DNA from: Streptomyces carminius
Lineage (GTDB): Bacteria; Actinomycetota; Actinomycetes; Streptomycetales; Streptomycetaceae
DNA: 64,000 nucleotides
NCBI RefSeq assembly: GCF_002794255.1
Contig: NZ_PGGW01000019.1
Span: 250,501-314,500 of the forward strand
Reading direction: 5' to 3'
The position numbers and the translations under genes are program-made. The number at the start of each line of letters is the position of its first letter. Positions within the stretch are counted from its first letter, which is position 1. Below the pieces are notes generated by a model that had not been told where the DNA came from, did not search any database, and saw only the letters and a list, made by a program, of their open reading frames with translations. This document shows positions 38,613 through 48,404 of this stretch, piece by piece.

Positions 38613-39254
38613 TCATGGCTCGGGGCCGTCGCCCGGCTCCTCCTGGTACGAGTAGCGCTGCTCCCGCCAGGGGTCACCGAGGTTGTGGTAGCCCCGCTCC
38701 TCCCAGAAGCCCCGGCGGTCGGCGGTCATGTACTCCACTCCCCGCACCCACTTGGGCCCCTTCCAGGCGTACAGCTGCGGCACGACCAGCCGCACCGGGA
38801 AGCCGTGCTCGGCGGTGAGCGGCTCGCCGGCCCGGTGGGTGGCGAACACCGTGCGGTCGGCGGCGAAGTCCGCCAGCCGCAGGTTGGCGCTGTACCCGTA
38901 CTCGGCCCACACCATCACATGCGTGACCTCCTCGGCGGGCGGCACCAGCTCGAGGACCGTACGGGCCCGCACCCCGCCCCACTCCACGCCCAGCATGCTG
39001 AACCGGGTGACGCAGTGCAGGTCCCCGACCACGGTCTCGTGGGGCAGCGCCGAGAACTCCTCGTGGCTCCAGTGCCGCGTCCCGCCGTCGGCGGTGACCC
39101 CGAAGACGCGGAACTCCCAGCGCTCGGGCCGGAACCTGGGCACCGGGCCGTAGTGGGTCACCGGCCAGCCACGCTGGAGCCGCTGTCCCGGCGGAAGCTG
39201 CGGAAGCTGCGGATGCTCCCCTTCGCGGCTTTCCGGCTGAACCATGCCCCCCAT
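38613..39254 (-). CDS. Sulfite oxidase-like molybdopterin-dependent oxidoreductase (YuiH/MsrP type)
   Basis: The 213-residue protein is a stand-alone Moco domain with the molybdenum-ligating C81 in DLHCVTRFS, and VWAEYGYSANL, GFPVRLVVPQLYAWKGPKWV and YHNLGDPWREQRY. No twin-arginine signal or membrane segment is seen, so it is probably cytoplasmic. The start at ATG 39254 is a choice between two close ATGs (39254, 39245). It is divergent from bfr. The substrate is unknown. Confidence 0.88.
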   Translation of the reverse strand: MGGMVQPESREGEHPQLPQLPPGQRLQRGWPVTHYGPVPRFRPERWEFRVFGVTADGGTRHWSHEEFSALPHETVVGDLHCVTRFSMLGVEWGGVRARTVLELVPPAEEVTHVMVWAEYGYSANLRLADFAADRTVFATHRAGEPLTAEHGFPVRLVVPQLYAWKGPKWVRGVEYMTADRRGFWEERGYHNLGDPWREQRYSYQEEPGDGPEP

Positions 39255-39406
39255 GGTGACAGACCCCGAAAGGCACCGATGACCGCCCCGCCCCGGGGAA
39301 CCTCCCTTCCGGCATAAATCCGGCAAGGCATCACTTACTGGACTGACGTGTACGGACGGTGCGAGGATGCGCGCATCGGCAACCCCCACGCGGAAGGGAC
39401 CCCGGC

Positions 39407-39916
39407 ATGCAGGGCGACCCCGAGGTCATCGAGTTCCTCAACGAGCAGCTCACCGCCGAGCTGACGGCGATCAACCAGTACTTCCTGCACGCGAAGCTGC
39501 AGGAGAGCAACGGGTGGACGAGGCTCGCGAAGTACACGCGGGAGGAGTCCTTCGACGAGATGCGGCACGCGGAGCGCCTGACCGACCGCATCATCTTCCT
39601 GGAGGCGCTCCCCAACTACCAGCGGCTCTTCCACGTCCGGGTGGGCCAGACCGTCACCGAGATGCTCCAGGCGGACCGCCAGATCGAGGTCGAGGCGATC
39701 GACCGGCTGCGGCGCGGCATCGAGGTGATGCGGACCAAGGGGGACGTCACCTCGGCCAACGTCTTCGAGTACATCCTCGCCGACGAGGAGCACCACATCG
39801 ACTACCTCGACACCCAGCTGGAGCTGATCGAGAAGCTCGGCGAGCCGCTGTACCTCGCGCAGCAGATCGAGCAGCCCGACTCGGCGGGCTCGGACTCGGA
39901 CTCGGGCAAGTACTGA
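39407..39916 (+). CDS. bfr: Bacterioferritin
   Basis: Bfr stores iron in a 24-mer with heme between subunit pairs. The 169-residue protein has all ferroxidase ligands (E18, E51, H54, E94, E127, H130) and the heme-binding M52. The C-terminus ends in a Ser/Asp tail. ATG follows GGAAGGGA. It converges on the ferredoxin gene that would release its iron. Confidence 0.97.
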   Translation: MQGDPEVIEFLNEQLTAELTAINQYFLHAKLQESNGWTRLAKYTREESFDEMRHAERLTDRIIFLEALPNYQRLFHVRVGQTVTEMLQADRQIEVEAIDRLRRGIEVMRTKGDVTSANVFEYILADEEHHIDYLDTQLELIEKLGEPLYLAQQIEQPDSAGSDSDSGKY

Positions 39917-39956
39917 CCCGTCCCCGGGGCGGTCCCGGCGGGGCGGACGGTCCGCC

Positions 39957-40262
39957 TCAGGCCACCGCCGCGGACACGGGCAGGGGCGCGGGGGCCGGGG
40001 GCACGACGGGCCCGGCGGCCACGCCGGACGCCCCTCCGGGAACCGGAGCGGCGACACCGTCCCGCTCCTCCGCGGGAAGCCCGGCGCCCTCCCGCCGCGG
40101 GCACACACCGCGGCCCAGCAGTCCCTGGATGCGGCGCACACAGGAGCCGCAGTCGGTGCCCGCCCGGCTCGCCGAGGCGAGCAGGCGCGGAGTGCAGGCC
40201 CCGGCCGCCGCGTGCTCACGGACCTGCGCCTCCGTGATGCCGAAGCAGGAGCAGATGTACAC
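39957..40262 (-). CDS. bfd: Bacterioferritin-associated ferredoxin (BFD-like)
   Basis: Bfd reduces the bacterioferritin core to release iron. The N-terminal 50 residues form a BFD-type [2Fe-2S] domain with C4, C6, C38 and C41 (ICSC and DCGSC). The remaining 50 residues are a Pro/Ala/Val-rich tail not needed for the fold. GTG follows GGAGGTG. An IdeR/DmdR-type iron box lies 46 nt upstream, so it should be induced by iron starvation. Confidence 0.92.
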   Translation of the reverse strand: MYICSCFGITEAQVREHAAAGACTPRLLASASRAGTDCGSCVRRIQGLLGRGVCPRREGAGLPAEERDGVAAPVPGGASGVAAGPVVPPAPAPLPVSAAVA

Positions 40263-40307
40263 GCGGCCACCTCCGCCGGTACAGGATCGGACCCCACCCC
40301 GCGTGGG

Positions 40308-40326
40308 TGAGGTAAACCTTACCTTA
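40308..40326 (-). promoter_or_regulatory. Iron box (DmdR1/IdeR operator) of bfd
   Basis: TAAGGTAAGGTTTACCTCA on the minus strand matches 14 of 19 positions of the consensus TTAGGTTAGGCTAACCTAA, placed 46 nt upstream of the bfd start. Confidence 0.8.
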
Positions 40327-40350
40327 GCTGTGTACCGCTGTAGGTGGCAG

Positions 40351-40391
40351 CACCGTGGGGCGCGGATCGCTGTGATCCACGCCCCACGGTG
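40351..40391 (-). terminator. Terminator of DAHP synthase gene
   Basis: An 18-bp stem (40351-40368 with 40374-40391, 5-nt loop). The single non-Watson-Crick position is a C-A mismatch on the plus strand but a G-U pair in the leftward RNA, which fits termination of the gene at 40435-41784. Confidence 0.8.
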
Positions 40392-40434
40392 TTCGGCGCG
40401 CCGTCCCGGGTGCGGCCCCGGGGCCGCGGTACCG

Positions 40435-41796
<1,362 letters not shown>

Positions 41797-41869
41797 CGGG
41801 CTGGGCCCCGGCGGCCCGGCCACTGCTCGCTTGGTGAGACGGAGACCACCGGGACCCGGGGTCCTCGGG

Positions 41870-41875
41870 TAGGGT
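41870..41875 (+). promoter_or_regulatory. -10 box of the trp leader transcript
   Basis: TAGGGT lies 7 nt before the leader-peptide ATG, placing the transcript start at or next to that ATG. Confidence 0.5.
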
Positions 41876-41882
41876 GCGGGGC

Positions 41883-41948
41883 ATGTTCGCGCAGACGGCC
41901 GTGACGGCCGCGTCCTGGTGGTGGCCCGCTTCTCCGGCGGCCCGCTGA
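41883..41948 (+). CDS. trpL: trp leader peptide
   Basis: A 21-codon frame reads MFAQTAVTAASWWWPASPAAR and stops with TGA. Three consecutive Trp codons (TGG at 41916-41924) are the sensor of ribosome-mediated attenuation. It precedes a GC hairpin and the anthranilate synthase gene. It lacks a ribosome site and has TAGGGT 7 nt upstream, so it is probably translated from a leaderless message. Confidence 0.9.
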   Translation: MFAQTAVTAASWWWPASPAAR

Positions 41949-41981
41949 CGGCGCGTACCCACGACCCGCGCAATCGACGAA

Positions 41982-42004
41982 GAGGCCGCCCGAGGGGCGG
42001 CCTC
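41982..42004 (+). terminator. trp attenuator hairpin
   Basis: GAGGCCGCCC-GAG-GGGCGGCCTC, a perfect 10-bp stem 34 nt after the leader peptide. There is no U-tract, as in other Streptomyces trp attenuators. Confidence 0.8.
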
Positions 42005-42077
42005 CGTCATGTCCGCCGGCATCCCCGGCGCGCGGACCGTTCCTCCCGGTGCCTCCCGGCAGGAAGGAACGCCCCGC

Positions 42078-44123
42078 ATGCACACCCCCGACACCCCTGA
42101 CACCCCTGACACCCCCGGCGCCCCGGACACCCGGCGGGATCCGGGCACCCCGCAGGCCGCCGCGGTGCTGGAGCGGCTGCTGGCCGAGGACTGCCCGCCC
42201 TTCGCCCTGCTGCTCAGACGCACCCCCGGACGGACCGCCGGAAGCACCGGGGCCGCCGGAAACGCCGAAGGTACCGTCGAGGTGCTCGTCGGCCCGGTCA
42301 CCGAGGTGGAACTGCTGGCCGGCATCCCCGTCGGCGAGCGGCCCACCCTGGCCCTGGTGCCGTTCCGGCAGATCCGCGAGCGCGGTTTCGAGGTGACCGA
42401 CGACGGCACCCCGCTGTCCGTACTGGTGCCCGACGAGACGTACGAGCTGCCCCTGGACGCGGTGCTGGACGCGCTCCCCCGGCATCCGGTACGCGTCACC
42501 GGCGGCGGCTTCGACATCGGTGACGAGGCGTACGAGGAGATCGTCCGCCGGGTCGTCGAGGACGAGATCGGCACCGGCGAGGGCGCCAACTTCGTCATCC
42601 GCCGCACCTACCGGGGGGTGATCGAGGACTACGGCCGCGCCGACGCGCTGGCGCTGTTCCGGCGGCTGCTGGCCGGGGAGCGCGGGGCCTACTGGACGTA
42701 CGTCGTCCACACCGGGGAGCGGACGCTGGTGGGCGCCAGCCCCGAGGTCCACGTCCGCGTGAGCGGCGGAACCGTGGTGATGAACCCGATCAGCGGCACC
42801 TACCGCTATCCCCCGCAGGGCCCCTCGGTGGCGGGCCTGCTGGACTTCCTCGGCGACCGCAAGGAGACCGAGGAACTGTCGATGGTCGTCGACGAGGAAC
42901 TGAAGATGATGTGCACCGTCGGTGACATGGGCGGGGTGGTGGTCGGGCCGCGGCTGCGGGAGATGGCCCATCTGGCGCACACCGAGTACGAACTGCGCGG
43001 CCGCAGCACTCTGGACGTGCGCGAGGTGCTGCGCGAGACGATGTTCGCCGCGACCGTCACCGGCAGCCCGGTGGAGAACGCCTGCCGGGTCATCGGCCGC
43101 CACGAGAGGGACGGACGCGGCTACTACGCGGGCGCGCTGGCCCTGCTCGGCCGCGACGGGAACGGACAGCAGACACTGGACTCCCCCATCCTCATCCGCA
43201 CCGCCGACATCGACACGGCCACCGGGGCCCTGCGGGTGCCGGTGGGCGCCACGCTGGTGCGCGCCTCCGACCCGGCGGGCGAGGTCGCCGAGACCCATGC
43301 CAAGGCGGCCGGGGTGCTGACCGCGCTGGGCGTGCGCGCCGCTCCGGCACACCCGGCGGAACGGTCCGGGCGGGCGGGGGCGGCGGTACGGCCGCGGCTG
43401 GCGGACGACCCCCGGGTGCGCGCCGCCCTCGACTCCCGGCGCGCCGGCCTCGCCCCGTTCTGGCTGCGGATGCGCACCCCCGCCGAGTCGCCCGCCGCAC
43501 CGCCCGCCGGACACGGCCCCGGCCGGGACGAGGCGCTGGTCGTGGACGGCGAGGACACCTTCACCTCGATGCTGGCCCACCTGCTGCGCTCCACCGGTCT
43601 GACCGTGACGGTGCGGCGGTACGACGAACCGGGGCTGTACGAGGCGGCGCTCGGCCATCCGGGTCCGGTCGTGCTCGGCCCCGGCCCCGGCGATCCGCGT
43701 GACACCGCCGACCCCAGGATGCGGCTGCTGCGCTCGCTCGCCGCCGGGCTGCTCCGCGACCACCGGCACGGACTGCTCGGCGTCTGCCTGGGGCACGAGC
43801 TGATCGCGGCGGAACTGGGCCTGCCGCTGGTCCGCAGGGACCGGCCGTACCAGGGCGCGCAGGAGCGGATCGACCTGTTCGGGACGGTGCGGACCGTCGG
43901 CTTCTACAACTCCTACACCGCCCGCTGCGAGGAGGCGGCGGCCCGGGCGCTGACCGCGCGCGGTGTGGCGCTGAGCCGCGACCCCGGCAGCGGGGACGTC
44001 CACGCGCTGCGCGGTCCCCGCTTCGCGGGCGTGCAGTTCCATCCGGAGTCGGTGCTGACCCTCCAGGGCTCGGTGATCGTGGCGGAGCTGCTGGCGGCGG
44101 CCGGCCCGCGGGAGCCGGTCTGA
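42078..44123 (+). CDS. trpE: Fused anthranilate synthase TrpE-TrpG
   Basis: This enzyme makes anthranilate from chorismate and glutamine. The 681-residue protein joins a chorismate-binding TrpE part (about 25-450; VGASPEVHVRV, NPISGTYR, DRKETEELSMVVDEELKMM, ATVTGSPVENAC) and a class I glutamine amidotransferase (about 485-681; C570 in GVCLGH, H655 in QFHPES). This fusion is also found in phenazine PhzE, but the Trp leader argues for a tryptophan role. ATG 42078 follows GGAAGGA and is followed by a PDT repeat tail (residues 3-14) encoded by 9-nt units. Confidence 0.94.
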   Translation: MHTPDTPDTPDTPGAPDTRRDPGTPQAAAVLERLLAEDCPPFALLLRRTPGRTAGSTGAAGNAEGTVEVLVGPVTEVELLAGIPVGERPTLALVPFRQIRERGFEVTDDGTPLSVLVPDETYELPLDAVLDALPRHPVRVTGGGFDIGDEAYEEIVRRVVEDEIGTGEGANFVIRRTYRGVIEDYGRADALALFRRLLAGERGAYWTYVVHTGERTLVGASPEVHVRVSGGTVVMNPISGTYRYPPQGPSVAGLLDFLGDRKETEELSMVVDEELKMMCTVGDMGGVVVGPRLREMAHLAHTEYELRGRSTLDVREVLRETMFAATVTGSPVENACRVIGRHERDGRGYYAGALALLGRDGNGQQTLDSPILIRTADIDTATGALRVPVGATLVRASDPAGEVAETHAKAAGVLTALGVRAAPAHPAERSGRAGAAVRPRLADDPRVRAALDSRRAGLAPFWLRMRTPAESPAAPPAGHGPGRDEALVVDGEDTFTSMLAHLLRSTGLTVTVRRYDEPGLYEAALGHPGPVVLGPGPGDPRDTADPRMRLLRSLAAGLLRDHRHGLLGVCLGHELIAAELGLPLVRRDRPYQGAQERIDLFGTVRTVGFYNSYTARCEEAAARALTARGVALSRDPGSGDVHALRGPRFAGVQFHPESVLTLQGSVIVAELLAAAGPREPV

Positions 44124-44142
44124 GCGGACCGGCCCCGGCCCC

Positions 44143-44178
44143 CGCGGCCGTGCCCCGCCCGGGGCACGGCCGCGGGCC
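44143..44178. terminator. Strong bidirectional hairpin between trpE and pfkA
   Basis: Perfect 16-bp stem (44143-44158 with 44163-44178, 4-nt loop), with outer GACCGGCC/GGCCGGTC also complementary, between convergent genes. Confidence 0.75.
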
Positions 44179-44184
44179 GGCCGG

Positions 44185-45219
44185 TCAGCCGAAGAAGACG
44201 CTCGCCTCCTCGTACAGCGCCGGATCGACCGTCTTCAGCGTGGAGGTCGCCGCGGCCAGCCGCACCCGGGTGATCCGGGTGCCCTGCAGGGCGATCATCG
44301 AGCCCCAGTCGCCCTGGTGCACCGCGTCGATGGCGTGCAGCCCGAAGCGGGTGGCCAGCCAGCGGTCGAACGGGCTGGGCGAGCCGCCGCGCTGGATGTA
44401 GCCGAGCACGGTGGTGCGGGCCTCCTTGCCGGTGCGACGCTCGATCTCCCGGCCGAGCCACTCGCCCACCCCGGAGAGCCGGTCGCGGGGGCCGCCGTCC
44501 GGCGGCGGGGTGACGCCGTGCAGGGCGATCTCGCCGCTGTCGGGCAGCGCGCTGTCGGCGATGACGACGATCGGGGCGTAGGTGGCCTTGAAGCGGGACT
44601 CGACCCACTCGCACACCTGCGCCACGCCGAAGGGCCGCTCGGGGATCAGGATGCAGTTGGCCCCGCCCGCCAGCCCCGCGTGCAGGGCGATCCATCCCGC
44701 GCTGCGTCCCATCACCTCGACCACGAGCACCCGCTTGTGGGACTCGGCGGTGGTGTGCAGCCGGTCGATGGTCTCGGTGGCCACCCCGACGGCGGTGTCG
44801 AAGCCGACGGTGTAGTCGGTCAGGGGGATGTCGTTGTCGATGGTCTTGGGGACGCCCACCAGGGGGACGCCGTGGTCGTCGGCGAGCCGGGCGGCGGCGG
44901 TGAGCGTGGCCGTCCCGCCGGCCACGATCAGCGCGTCCACCCGGTGCCGGGCGAGGGTGCCGAGCATCCGGTCGAGCCCGTCGTCCGCCCGGAAGGGGTC
45001 GGTGCGCGAGGAGCCGAGGATCGTGCCGCCGCGGGGCAGGGTGCCGCGCACCGCGGGGATGTCGAGCGGCACCGTCTCGTCCCGCAGCACACCGCGCCAG
45101 CCGTCGCGGAAACCGATGAACTCGTCGCCGTACTCCTGCACCCCCTTGCGGACGATCGCGCGCAGCATCGCGTTGAGCCCGGGGCAGTCACTGCCGCCGG
45201 TCAGCACTCCGACCCGCAT
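44185..45219 (-). CDS. pfkA: 6-phosphofructokinase paralogue with altered active-site loop
   Basis: The 344-residue protein belongs to the actinobacterial PFK group: LTGGSDCPGLNA (7-18), PRGGTILGSSRT, VPKTIDNDI with the catalytic TIDND, MGRSAGW and LGYIQRGGSPSPFDR. The nucleotide/phosphate loop reads GGTATL (101-106), where this group normally has GGEDTL and ATP-PFKs have GGDGS; the Mg-binding acid is missing. GGSDCPG also replaces GGGDCPG. It may be an inactive or changed-specificity paralogue. ATG follows GGAGAAGGG. It ends against the trp terminator. Confidence 0.9.
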   Translation of the reverse strand: MRVGVLTGGSDCPGLNAMLRAIVRKGVQEYGDEFIGFRDGWRGVLRDETVPLDIPAVRGTLPRGGTILGSSRTDPFRADDGLDRMLGTLARHRVDALIVAGGTATLTAAARLADDHGVPLVGVPKTIDNDIPLTDYTVGFDTAVGVATETIDRLHTTAESHKRVLVVEVMGRSAGWIALHAGLAGGANCILIPERPFGVAQVCEWVESRFKATYAPIVVIADSALPDSGEIALHGVTPPPDGGPRDRLSGVGEWLGREIERRTGKEARTTVLGYIQRGGSPSPFDRWLATRFGLHAIDAVHQGDWGSMIALQGTRITRVRLAAATSTLKTVDPALYEEASVFFG

Positions 45220-45381
45220 GAGATTCCCTTCTCCGCCTGGATTCCGGTTCCGGCCCGAGCCGGTGTCTCCCGCCGGTTTCCCGCAACCGACGTCTCACAC
45301 CGGCTGTTCGCCGCGCGGATCACGCTAGCGGGGCGCGGGCCGGGGGGCGGCACGGAACGCCGGGCGGCGGCGAGACGCCGG

Positions 45382-46101
45382 TCAGGCGTCGTCCAGGCCG
45401 CGCTCTATCGCGTAGCGCACCAGCTCCACCCGGTTGTGGAGCTGGAGCTTGCCGAGGGTGTTCTGCACGTGGTTCTGCACGGTGCGGTGCGAGATGACCA
45501 GCCGCTCGGCGATCTGCTTGTACGACAGCCCCTTGGCGACCAGGCGCAGCACCTCGGTCTCCCGGTCGGTCAGCCGCGGCGCGGCCGGCTCGTCGGGCCC
45601 GCGGGACCGTCCGGAGGGGTGCTCGCCGGCCAGCCGCCGGTACTCGCCCAGCACCAGCCCGGCCAGCCCCGGGGTGAACACCGGGTCCCCGGCGGCCGTC
45701 CGGCGCACCGCGTCCAGCAGTTCCCCGGTGCTGGCCGACTTCACCAGATAGCCGGTGGCCCCGGACTTCACCGCCTCCAGCACGTCCGCGTGCTCGCCGC
45801 TGGCGGAGAGCACCAGCACCCGGGGCGCGGCGGCGGTGCCGGTCCCGGAACCGGAGCCGACGAGTTGCCGGCACACCTCCACCCCCGGCAGTCCCGGCAG
45901 GTTGAGGTCGAGGACCAGCACGTCCGGCCCGGTCACCTTCGCCCGGCGCACCGCCTGGGGGCCGTCCCCGGCCGTGGCCACCACCTCGAAACCGGCCTCG
46001 GACAGATCGCGGGCGACCGCGTCCCGCCACATCGGATGGTCGTCGACGACCATGACCCGCACCGGCCGGCCGTCCCGTGACTCACTGGATTCGCCGCTCA
46101 T
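45382..46101 (-). CDS. NarL/LuxR-family response regulator
   Basis: The 239-residue protein has a receiver domain with D20/D21, phosphoacceptor D65 (LVLDLNLPG) and K109-type lysine in GYLVKSA, then a LuxR HTH (about 173-232: LTDRETEVLRLVAKGLSYKQIA). The ATG overlaps the stop of the kinase gene (ATGA). The 160 nt between it and pfkA show no gene. Signal and targets are unknown. Confidence 0.93.
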   Translation of the reverse strand: MSGESSESRDGRPVRVMVVDDHPMWRDAVARDLSEAGFEVVATAGDGPQAVRRAKVTGPDVLVLDLNLPGLPGVEVCRQLVGSGSGTGTAAAPRVLVLSASGEHADVLEAVKSGATGYLVKSASTGELLDAVRRTAAGDPVFTPGLAGLVLGEYRRLAGEHPSGRSRGPDEPAAPRLTDRETEVLRLVAKGLSYKQIAERLVISHRTVQNHVQNTLGKLQLHNRVELVRYAIERGLDDA

Positions 46102-47351
46102 CCCCTGGGCACCCTCAGCTCGACTTCCGTTCCCTGTCCCGGCACCGACACCCACTCCGCGCTGCCGCCCAGCTCCCGCAGCCGGCCGCGGATGGACAGC
46201 GCCACCCCCAGCCGGCCCTCGGCCTCGGCGGCCGCCAGCCGGCCGGGCGGGATGCCGGGGCCGTCGTCCCGCACGGTCACCACCACCGCGTCCGGCTCGT
46301 CCTCCAGCAGGATCCAGGCCCGGGCCTCCTCCCCGGACGGTCCCCGCGCGTGCGCGCGCACGTTGTCCAGGGCGGCGCCGACCGCCGCCGCCAGTTCCCC
46401 GGCCGCCGCGGCGGGCAGCGGCACCGGTGCGCCCGGTTCCGCGAAGGACACCCGGGGGCCGGAGCAGGCGGCCAGCAGCGGCCGTACGTCACGGGTCCCG
46501 GTACCGTCCGCGCCCGCGTCGTCCCCGCCGGTGCCGGTGCCGGTGCCGGAGAGCGCCGCACCGGGGGAGGCCGCACCGGCGGAAACGCCGGCCCCCGCCG
46601 CGGCGGGGACGGCCGCGCCGCGGGGCGCGGGGACCCCCGGCGCCACTCCGCCGGCGACCAGGGAGCGCAGCGCGGCCTCCTGCTCCCCGGCCATCCGCCC
46701 CAGCTCGGCCGCCTCGCCGCCGACGGCGGCGCCCCGGCGCTGCACCATGGCCAGCACCTGGAGCACGCTGTCGTGGATGTCGCGGGCCAGCCGCTCCCGC
46801 TCCCGGGTGGCGGCCTCGATCCGCAGCGCCCGGGCCAGGGTCCGCTCACTGGCCCGGGCCACCTCGGCGACATAGCCGATGGCGACGCTGGCGATGCACA
46901 CCAGCAGCACGTTGTGCACGGTGTCCTCGGCGAGGCCGCCCACCGTCACGTTGGCGGCGCCGACCAGTACCGAGGCACCGGCCGCCCAGCGCCAGCCGTT
47001 CCTGATGGCGAAGCCGAGCACCGCGCCGGCCGTCCAGATGGTCGGCAGGGTGGGACCGCCCGCCTCGATGCGCTCGGCGGTGTCCACCACCGGGGTCAGC
47101 AGGATCCCGGTGAGGGCGACGGAGAGGTCGGCCGCCAGGAAGGGCAGCGTGCAGCGCTCGGCGGAGGAGACCCGGCGGACGGTCGCGAGCGTCCACAGGA
47201 CGAGAAGGGCCAGATAGGCACCCGCGCCGAAGGGGTGGGCGTACTCGTCGTACGCGTAGGCGTACAGCGCCAGCGCGTACCCCATGGTGAGCACCCGGTA
47301 GCCGGTCAGCGCGCTCCACAGCGGCTGCTCCACCGACATCCTCGCGGTCAT
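46098..47351 (-). CDS. Membrane histidine kinase (HisKA_3/DUF5931 type)
   Basis: The 417-residue protein has five or six N-terminal membrane helices (about 15-165), a HisKA_3 dimerisation helix with H193 in RLARDIHDSVLQVLA, a long Ala/Gly/Thr-rich loop (about 230-290) and an HATPase domain with ALDNVRAHA (N box), DDGPGIP (G1) and a degenerate G2. It forms a coupled pair with the adjacent response regulator. Confidence 0.92.
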   Translation of the reverse strand: MTARMSVEQPLWSALTGYRVLTMGYALALYAYAYDEYAHPFGAGAYLALLVLWTLATVRRVSSAERCTLPFLAADLSVALTGILLTPVVDTAERIEAGGPTLPTIWTAGAVLGFAIRNGWRWAAGASVLVGAANVTVGGLAEDTVHNVLLVCIASVAIGYVAEVARASERTLARALRIEAATRERERLARDIHDSVLQVLAMVQRRGAAVGGEAAELGRMAGEQEAALRSLVAGGVAPGVPAPRGAAVPAAAGAGVSAGAASPGAALSGTGTGTGGDDAGADGTGTRDVRPLLAACSGPRVSFAEPGAPVPLPAAAAGELAAAVGAALDNVRAHARGPSGEEARAWILLEDEPDAVVVTVRDDGPGIPPGRLAAAEAEGRLGVALSIRGRLRELGGSAEWVSVPGQGTEVELRVPRG

Positions 47352-47372
47352 CGAACCCCCGTTCCCGCGGCC

Positions 47373-48176
47373 TCAGGCCGCCCTGTCCGCCCCGCCCGGC
47401 GCGTCACGCCCCTCCGGCCCGGCCTCCGGTGCCCGCCCGGACGCCCCGGACCCGCCGGGGTCCGGGGTCTTTCCCGCCTTCTCGGCCTTCTCCCGCTCCG
47501 CGATGAGCCGCTTGGCGGCCGTCGCGTACATGTCCACATACTCCTGGCCGGAGAGCTTCATGATCTTGTACATGACCTCGTCGGTCAGGGAGCGCAGTAC
47601 GAAGCGGTCGCCCTCCATCCCCCGGTAGCGGCTGAAGTCGAGCGGCCTGCCGATCCGGATGCCGGGCCGCATCAGCTTCGGGACGACCTTGCCCGGCGGC
47701 TGGATCTTCTCGGTGTCGATCATCGCGACCGGGAGGACCGGCGCCCCGGTGGCCAGCGCGACCCGGGCCAGACCGCCCGGCTTGCCGCGGTAGAGGCGCC
47801 CGTCCGGGGAGCGGGTGCCCTCCGGGTAGATGCCGAACAGCTCACCGCGCTCCAGCACCTGGATACCGCTCCTGATCGCCGCCTCGCCCGCGCCGCGCAC
47901 CCCCGAACGATCCACCGGCAACTGCCCGGCGCCCCTGAAGAACGCGGCCGTCAGCCTGCCCCTGAGTCCCGGCGTGGTGAAGTACTCGGCCTTGGCGATG
48001 AAGGTGACCTTGCGGTCCAGGACCGCGGGCAGGAAGAAGGAGTCGCTGAACGACAGATGATTGCTCGCCAGAATGGCAGGCCCTTCGGCCGGGACGTTCT
48101 CCAGACCCTCCGCCCAGGGGCGGAAGGCGAGCTTGAGCCCGTTTCCGACGGAGATCTTCATGACGCCGTACAACAA
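47373..48176 (-). CDS. 1-acylglycerol-3-phosphate acyltransferase (PlsC family)
   Basis: The enzyme adds an acyl chain to lysophosphatidic acid or a related acceptor. The 267-residue protein has the NHxxxxD motif (N39, H40, D45) and YPEGTRS (117-123); an N-terminal amphipathic segment would hold it to the membrane. The C-terminal 35 residues are Gly/Pro/Glu-rich. The TTG at 48176 has AGGAGG 8 nt upstream; ATG 48161 is an alternative. The same gene occurs in the syntenic mycobacterial locus (Rv2182c). Confidence 0.93.
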   Translation of the reverse strand: MLYGVMKISVGNGLKLAFRPWAEGLENVPAEGPAILASNHLSFSDSFFLPAVLDRKVTFIAKAEYFTTPGLRGRLTAAFFRGAGQLPVDRSGVRGAGEAAIRSGIQVLERGELFGIYPEGTRSPDGRLYRGKPGGLARVALATGAPVLPVAMIDTEKIQPPGKVVPKLMRPGIRIGRPLDFSRYRGMEGDRFVLRSLTDEVMYKIMKLSGQEYVDMYATAAKRLIAEREKAEKAGKTPDPGGSGASGRAPEAGPEGRDAPGGADRAA

Positions 48177-48404
48177 CCGGGGAACCTCCTGTATCCGACG
48201 GACAGACCATATCCCGCCCCCGCCGTTCCGCCCCGTCGCTTCGCCGGGCCGTTCCGGTTCCCGCCCGCGCCGTCCGGCCTACCCGGTCACCCGGCGCGCG
48301 CGTAGGGTGGCAGCACTCCCGCCCGTCACCCCGTCCGCTCCGGCGGGGTGCGCCGAGGCGGTCTCCCGAACCGTCCACCGATGCGTCCACGAACGGAGAT
48401 CGCG

